Part shown: positions 60,870 through 64,000 of the stretch, piece after piece
Layout: every line of letters begins with the position of its first letter
Position numbering within the stretch: position 1 is the first letter of the stretch
NCBI RefSeq assembly: GCF_002159335.1
Contig: NZ_NFHP01000003.1
Location: 186,001-250,000 of the forward strand
Source: Collinsella sp. An7
Lineage (GTDB): Bacteria > Actinomycetota > Coriobacteriia > Coriobacteriales > Coriobacteriaceae
Direction: 5' to 3'
DNA: 64,000 nucleotides
The notes under the pieces: model-generated
The model's input: only the letters and a program-made list of their open reading frames with translations
What the model was told of the DNA's origin: nothing
Database searches by the model: none
Translations under genes and position numbers: made by a program

Positions 60870-61074
60870 GACCGCGAGCGCTGCGGAGACCCTGCGCGCG
60901 CAGCCACCCGCCCGAGACCCGCATGCCGTCGAGCTTGGCGAGCGACAGGATGGCGCCCCGGCACCTGCGCAGCCGGTCCCTCGCCGCCGCGCGCTCGGCG
61001 CGCCTCGCGGCCTCGGCGTACGTCGGGTCGGGCGCCCCGGAGGAGTTGCGCCGCCCGGTGCGGTCCTCATACAT
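60850..61074 (-). CDS. Small basic phage protein, unknown function
   Basis: The 74-residue protein starts MYEDRTGRRNSSGAPDPTYAEA, a beginning I have seen in small phage proteins of Coriobacteriia (YEDxTGRRN..G..DPT.Y.A), followed by an Arg-rich helix (RRAERAAARDRLRRCRGAIL) and AKLDGMRVSGGWL. The last dozen residues look unlike the family and may reflect a frameshift. ATG 61074 has GGGAGG six nt upstream and overlaps the stop of a 17-codon frame. Confidence 0.6.
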   Translation of the reverse strand: MYEDRTGRRNSSGAPDPTYAEAARRAERAAARDRLRRCRGAILSLAKLDGMRVSGGWLRAQGLRSARGHDGRRR

Positions 61075-61120
61075 CGGGGACCTCCCCGATCGCGTCTGCT
61101 GTGTAAAGTCCGATAATCAT
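61067..61120 (-). CDS. 17-residue micro-ORF coupled to the next gene
   Basis: From ATG 61120 the frame reads MIIGLYTADAIGEVPDV and stops at TGA 61067, across the start codon of the 74-residue protein. GAGGGG lies five nt upstream of the ATG, a good ribosome site. It may be a leader peptide that opens translation of the next gene or a real microprotein. Confidence 0.45.
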   Translation of the reverse strand: MIIGLYTADAIGEVPDV

Positions 61121-61161
61121 TCTTGCCCCTCTCGGGCATCGTGATGCCCCTAGAAGCCGTT

Positions 61162-61224
61162 TTAACAGTCGTGCGGGGTCCCAATACCGTGGCGAGCCGT
61201 AAAATGCCGTATTCGGCGTGTCAC
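61162..61224 (-). CDS. Possible 20-residue micro-ORF
   Basis: GTG 61224 overlaps the stop of the 77-residue gene (GTGA) and the frame reads MTRRIRHFTARHGIGTPHDC to 61162. Only the coupling geometry supports it. The gap 61121-61161 shows nothing else. Confidence 0.25.
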   Translation of the reverse strand: MTRRIRHFTARHGIGTPHDC

Positions 61225-61454
61225 GACCTCGACACGCGCTCGGCCTCCACAGCCCGCGCGGGACCGCCGAGCAGCGGGCGCAGGAGCACCCGTCCGCCCT
61301 TGGCCCACCCGGCGATCAGGTACGTCATGCCCGTACCCTCGTCCGGCACGTAGACCATGTGCCCCCGCTCCATCGGTCGGCCGTCGCCGTAGCGGTACTC
61401 GTCCATCTCGCGCGCCGGCACGCCGAGAAGCGCCTCCGGGCCGTACTTGCCCAT
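61221..61454 (-). CDS. Small phage protein, beta-rich, unknown function
   Basis: The 77-residue protein (MGKYGPEALLGVPAREMDEYRYGDGRPMERGHMVYVPDEGTG...) looks like a small SH3-type barrel (RGHMVYVPDEGTGMTYLIAGWAKGGRVLLRPL). ATG 61454 has GGAGGAG six nt upstream. It lies 24 bp behind a pair of tiny membrane proteins. No family is recognised. Confidence 0.7.
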   Translation of the reverse strand: MGKYGPEALLGVPAREMDEYRYGDGRPMERGHMVYVPDEGTGMTYLIAGWAKGGRVLLRPLLGGPARAVEAERVSRS

Positions 61455-61478
61455 CGTGTTCTCCTCCACCGTCGCGGG

Positions 61479-61589
61479 TCACACCCCCATCCATCCGACG
61501 AAGAACCCGTGCGCGTAGCCGACGACGTAGCCCGCGAGCAGCATCCCGGCGAGCACGGCGATGAGCAGCGCCCAGTCGTACCACCTCAC
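61479..61589 (-). CDS. 36-residue single-pass membrane protein
   Basis: The frame reads MRWYDWALLIAVLAGMLLAG followed by YVVGYAHGFFVGWMGV: one hydrophobic helix with an aromatic, glycine-rich end. It starts at GTG 61589, overlapping the stop of the 55-residue membrane protein (GTGA), with GGGGGAG three nt before the start. It is too short for routine gene calling. A role in membrane association of replication or in superinfection exclusion is possible but only a guess. Confidence 0.6.
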   Translation of the reverse strand: MRWYDWALLIAVLAGMLLAGYVVGYAHGFFVGWMGV

Positions 61590-61753
61590 CGGCTCCCCCT
61601 AAGCATCAGGGCCGCCGCGAGCAGCGCCGACCCGGCGAGCGCCATGAGGCCGTAGCCCGCCCCGTGGATTATCCCGACGGCGAGCGACGCGGAGACCGCC
61701 GCCACCGGCACGAGGCAGCCGCAGGCCACCAGGCGCGAGTCCTTCTTGTCCAT
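61586..61753 (-). CDS. 55-residue two-helix membrane protein
   Basis: The frame starts MDKKDSRLVACGCLVPVAAV and continues with two hydrophobic segments (LVPVAAVSASLAVGIIHGAG; GLMALAGSALLAAALML) and a short basic end. ATG 61753 has AGGAGG five nt upstream. It lies 42 bp after the helicase gene and is coupled to the 36-residue membrane protein. Holin-like size, but it is far from the lysis genes. Confidence 0.65.
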   Translation of the reverse strand: MDKKDSRLVACGCLVPVAAVSASLAVGIIHGAGYGLMALAGSALLAAALMLRGSR

Positions 61754-61795
61754 ATGGACCTCCTATTCGGTTTTCATACGTTTTTCTGCATAAAA

Positions 61796-62761
61796 TCAGG
61801 CGAACCCGAACTCGCCGTAAGCTCCGTTGTACGCGAGCCGCACCGGCCCGTCGCACGTCCCGCGCCGGTTCTTGACCGGCCACAGCTCCACGTCGGCGAA
61901 CTCCCCGCGCTGCACGGAGTCGTCGCGCCTGACCAGCGCGAAGGCCGTGAGGCCGGTGTACTCGATCCACGACGAGCCGCGAAAGATGTCGGCGCCCGGG
62001 TTGTCGCCGGACTTGCCCTTGCGCATCTCGCTACCCTTCGCGCGCGATATGGCGCTGATGGCCACCACCGCCACGCCCGCCCGGATGGCGGCGAGGTTGA
62101 CGGCGCGCACGGAGTCGCGCAGCGCCTCGGTCTCGTCCTGCCCCGGAAGCGCGTCGATGCACTGAAGGTAGTCGAGGAAGAGCACGCGACCGCCGTGGGC
62201 ACCGGTGCTCCGTATCTCCTCGCAGATGTACACGAGGTTGCTCGCGTTCCCGTCGCTGATGGCGTCCACGATGCGCAGGTTCGGGCAGCGGACCATCAGC
62301 TCGATGTCCGCCGAGTACACCGGGTCGTTCGCCGGCTCGTACGTCCCGTCGGCTATCGCCGCCGCCTGCTTGCGCCCGAGCTCCTCGAAGTCCGCCCAGT
62401 GCCACGGCTCCAGCCCGTCGAGCACGTAGGAGAGCCGCGAGCCCATGCGGGCGCGCACCTCGGGCATCCCGAGCTCCAGAGATACGTACGTCACGCCGGT
62501 TGGCCGCCCCGTGTCCGGGTCCGTCGACTGGGCCATCCTTTCGGCGAGCCACAGGCAGAAGGCGCTCTTGCCAGCGCCCGTGGTCCCGCCGATGAAGTGC
62601 ACGCCGGGGCGGAAGCCCCCGTGCAGCATGCGGTCCAGCTCGGGGATTGTCGACGGGACGGGCTGCTTCGAGCTGGTGTAGGCGCTGAGGTAGTCGCCCA
62701 TCTTCTCGCCGACGTTCCAGAAGGCGGGCGCGGGACGCATCATCGACTCGTGCGCCTTCAC
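61796..62761 (-). CDS. DnaB-like replicative helicase
   Basis: The 321-residue protein is a RecA-fold ATPase with Walker A GGTTGAGKS (about residues 58-66), GVTYVSLELGMPEVRARM and Walker B VLFLDYLQC, then VAISAISRAKGSE and a C-terminal VELWPVKNRRGTCDGPVRLAYNG, as in DnaB. It lacks the N-terminal collar domain of host DnaB (about 450 residues), a short form common in phages. It would unwind phage DNA and is loaded by, or acts with, the winged-helix protein encoded just upstream. Confidence 0.87.
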   Translation of the reverse strand: MKAHESMMRPAPAFWNVGEKMGDYLSAYTSSKQPVPSTIPELDRMLHGGFRPGVHFIGGTTGAGKSAFCLWLAERMAQSTDPDTGRPTGVTYVSLELGMPEVRARMGSRLSYVLDGLEPWHWADFEELGRKQAAAIADGTYEPANDPVYSADIELMVRCPNLRIVDAISDGNASNLVYICEEIRSTGAHGGRVLFLDYLQCIDALPGQDETEALRDSVRAVNLAAIRAGVAVVAISAISRAKGSEMRKGKSGDNPGADIFRGSSWIEYTGLTAFALVRRDDSVQRGEFADVELWPVKNRRGTCDGPVRLAYNGAYGEFGFA

Positions 62762-63270
62762 ACTATCCTCCTTGCGATCTCGGCGCTCATCGCGCCGTAG
62801 TCGAATCTCTCGGCGCTGGGCCGCCCCTCGCTAGAGGGGGCGGCACAAGCGCCCTCTAGTAATCTAGTGGGGTTGGCTGAGGCACTTACCCTTTGGGAGT
62901 GCGAGACACTACCCTTTCTAAGTGCCTCAGCCGACCCTTTCTCATTAATGGGTTGTCTGGGCGGATACCCTTTACCGCGCGGCATCAAGATGTACTTCTG
63001 GGCCTTTCCGCGATGAGAGTAGCCCGATTTCACAATCATCCCTTTACGTCGTAGCGCTTGGATTGCGTCGCGCACGGTAAACTCGCTCACGCCCAATATC
63101 TCGGCCATCTCTGTGCGGGGCCGACACGACTCGAACTGGCCCTTGCTGTTGCGCTCCATGTTCGCCGCGAGGAGCAGCATGACGCGCTCCTGCGTGCCGG
63201 AGAGACCGGCCTCGGCCCACTCGGCTATCCACGGCTCGAACGCCCGCGCGAAGCGCGTCTGCCTGCTCAC
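62758..63270 (-). CDS. Winged-helix phage replication protein
   Basis: The 170-residue protein starts at GTG 63270 (SRQTRFARAFEPWIAEWAEAG), overlapping the upstream stop (GTGA). Residues about 25-95 form a winged helix (GTQERVMLLLAANME; RTEMAEILGVSEFTVRDAIQALRRKGMI; KYILMPRGKGY). The rest is polar and probably flexible, ending RFDYGAMSAEIARRIV. Position before the helicase suggests an initiator or helicase loader. The stretch 62860-62960 has lower GC than its surroundings, as often seen in phage origins inside initiator genes. Confidence 0.75.
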   Translation of the reverse strand: MSRQTRFARAFEPWIAEWAEAGLSGTQERVMLLLAANMERNSKGQFESCRPRTEMAEILGVSEFTVRDAIQALRRKGMIVKSGYSHRGKAQKYILMPRGKGYPPRQPINEKGSAEALRKGSVSHSQRVSASANPTRLLEGACAAPSSEGRPSAERFDYGAMSAEIARRIV

Positions 63271-63728
63271 TGTTCGTATCTCACCCCCAGCAGGTCGCTC
63301 ACGATCCGGGCGGTCTCGCGCCGGTCGCAGAACATGAACCGCGCGCCGTGCCGCTCGTGCAGCGCGTCCAGAATCTTGCGGAGCTGCGGGCCGTTCATCG
63401 GCTTGCGGCGCTTGGCGCGGCACTCGTCGGTGAGCGGGTTGCAGCGCCGGCACCGGCGGCACACCCCGCTCACCCACGTCTCGATGAGCTCCGGCCGCTC
63501 GTACTCCGGGTGCTCCTCCACGAGGATGACCAGCACCTTGCCGTCCGCCGTGGCCCGGTCCAGCTCCCGCACGAACCGGTCGTGGTCGCGCCCGACGTTG
63601 CCCGCGAGCTCCTGCACGTCCCTCTTGGTGTCCACGAGGTAGCGCGAGCCCTCGGCCCAGTAGTCGCCCGTATCGAGCTTTCGCCGTTCCACCGCGACGC
63701 CGTGGGCGGCCCACCATGAGTGCTTCAC
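63267..63728 (-). CDS. ERCC4-type nuclease
   Basis: From GTG 63728 the product has 153 residues with the nuclease motif KLDTGDYWAEGSRYLVDTKR (ERCC4/XPF type: GDY ... V-x-x-K-R), a four-cysteine insert CRRCRRCNPLTDEC, and MFCDRRETARIVSDLL. The frame continues upstream without a standard start codon and encodes VIYEDTRQQRGRHA, the expected first nuclease motif (E-D-x-R). The true start may thus be a non-standard codon near 63768. It would process branched or flap DNA during phage replication or recombination. Confidence 0.8.
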   Translation of the reverse strand: MKHSWWAAHGVAVERRKLDTGDYWAEGSRYLVDTKRDVQELAGNVGRDHDRFVRELDRATADGKVLVILVEEHPEYERPELIETWVSGVCRRCRRCNPLTDECRAKRRKPMNGPQLRKILDALHERHGARFMFCDRRETARIVSDLLGVRYEQ

Positions 63729-63777
63729 GGCGTGCCGCCCGCGCTGCTGCCTCGTGTCTTCGTAGATGACCGCGCCG

Positions 63778-64000
63778 CTAGAAGGGGATGTCCTCGGAAT
63801 AGGTGGACAGCTCGGCGTCGGTGATGGGAGCGGCCTTGGCGTCTCGGTCGTCCTTGGTCTGTGGGGCGGGAAAGTCGCCCTCCTTGATGGCCTGCACCGT
63901 GCAGATGTGCTGCAAGTCGACGGCGGTGCGGTCCTTGCCCTTGGCGTTCCCGCGCTGCCCGGTGTAGAGCCGGTGGCGGAGGACCATGCCGACCCACTTG
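63778..64000 (-). CDS. SSB-like single-stranded DNA-binding protein, C-terminal part (cut by window edge)
   Basis: At least 73 C-terminal residues are visible (KWVGMVLRHRLYTGQRGNAK ... LQHICTVQAIKEGDFPAP ... TYSEDIPF); the frame runs off the right edge. The acidic tip ending SEDIPF mimics the D-D-D-I-P-F tail by which bacterial SSB recruits repair and replication proteins. The OB-fold core would lie beyond the edge. It precedes a nuclease and replication genes, as phage SSBs often do. Confidence 0.6.
   Translation of the reverse strand, partial: KWVGMVLRHRLYTGQRGNAKGKDRTAVDLQHICTVQAIKEGDFPAPQTKDDRDAKAAPITDAELSTYSEDIPF

Larger units (their letters stand above)
34957..64000. mobile_element. 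Siphovirus-type prophage, left part
   Basis: All genes from the tRNA-Arg 3' end to the window edge form a coherent phage genome on the minus strand: replication genes at the right, then a late regulator, packaging, head, tail and lysis genes ending at the tRNA. Genes overlap by 1-4 bp throughout, with few gaps. The head genes (SPP1-like portal, MuF-like protein, scaffold, HK97-type capsid) and the frameshifted tail chaperone with a long tape measure indicate a non-contractile long-tailed phage. No gene is visibly broken in the part seen. Integrase, repressor and the distal attachment site must lie beyond 64,000. Confidence 0.95.

Noticed and set aside
61586-61753. The 55-residue membrane protein considered as the phage holin
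   Set aside because: A holin with better topology lies directly upstream of the endolysin; this gene is in the early region next to the helicase.

Overview
The window is high-GC bacterial chromosome (positions 1 to about 34,950) followed by about 29 kb of a temperate phage genome that runs off the right edge. Gene content and order (a pyrR-pyrB-pyrC-pyrK-pyrD-pyrF operon next to an actinobacterial-type integration host factor gene, gmk and rpoZ; holA, rpsT, lepA, dus and hemW in a row; comEA-comEC; a T-box before ileS) point to an Actinomycetota host, most likely a gut Coriobacteriia species of the Collinsella/Olsenella/Eggerthella kind. The exact genus is inference. Every protein gene in the window is on the minus strand; the two tRNA genes are on the plus strand.

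Host part, left to right: partial hemW, dus, lepA and rpsT; a 690-bp gap packed with palindromic repeats; holA, comEC and comEA (DNA uptake); thiI, rpoZ, gmk and mihF, apparently one operon with a recognisable promoter; the de novo pyrimidine operon with an attenuator-like leader; a glycan export cluster (ABC permease, ABC ATPase, glycosyltransferase); tRNA-Asn; a membrane glycosyltransferase; lspA-rluD; ileS with a T-box leader whose specifier reads ATC; a DUF523 protein and a zinc-ribbon membrane protein; aconitase; a P-type cation ATPase; tRNA-Arg(CCG). Many host intergenic gaps hold long, often perfect inverted repeats of several unrelated sequence families.

Phage part: a siphovirus-type prophage abuts the 3' end of tRNA-Arg, the probable attachment site. 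Reading in the direction of transcription (64,000 down to 35,000) it has an SSB-like protein, an ERCC4-type nuclease, a winged-helix replication protein, a DnaB-like helicase, a dense set of tiny membrane, zinc-ribbon and helix-turn-helix proteins, an ArpU/RinA-like late regulator, HNH nuclease, small and large terminase, a methyltransferase-like protein, portal, MuF-like protein, scaffold, major capsid, head-tail connectors, major tail protein, a tail chaperone pair joined by a canonical -1 frameshift (A AAA AAC), tape measure, distal tail, a 1,409-residue tail hub/fibre, small membrane proteins and an amidase endolysin. Integrase, repressor and the other attachment site are not in the window.

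The most interesting spot is 56,600-57,450. Directly downstream of the ArpU-like gene lie six tandem 10-bp units in exact helical phase, then a promoter with a -10 but no -35, then an intrinsic terminator before the first late gene. Further terminators lie inside the late operon. The layout resembles an activator- or antiterminator-controlled late switch, like lambda Q-qut-pR'-tR' in arrangement but not in sequence.
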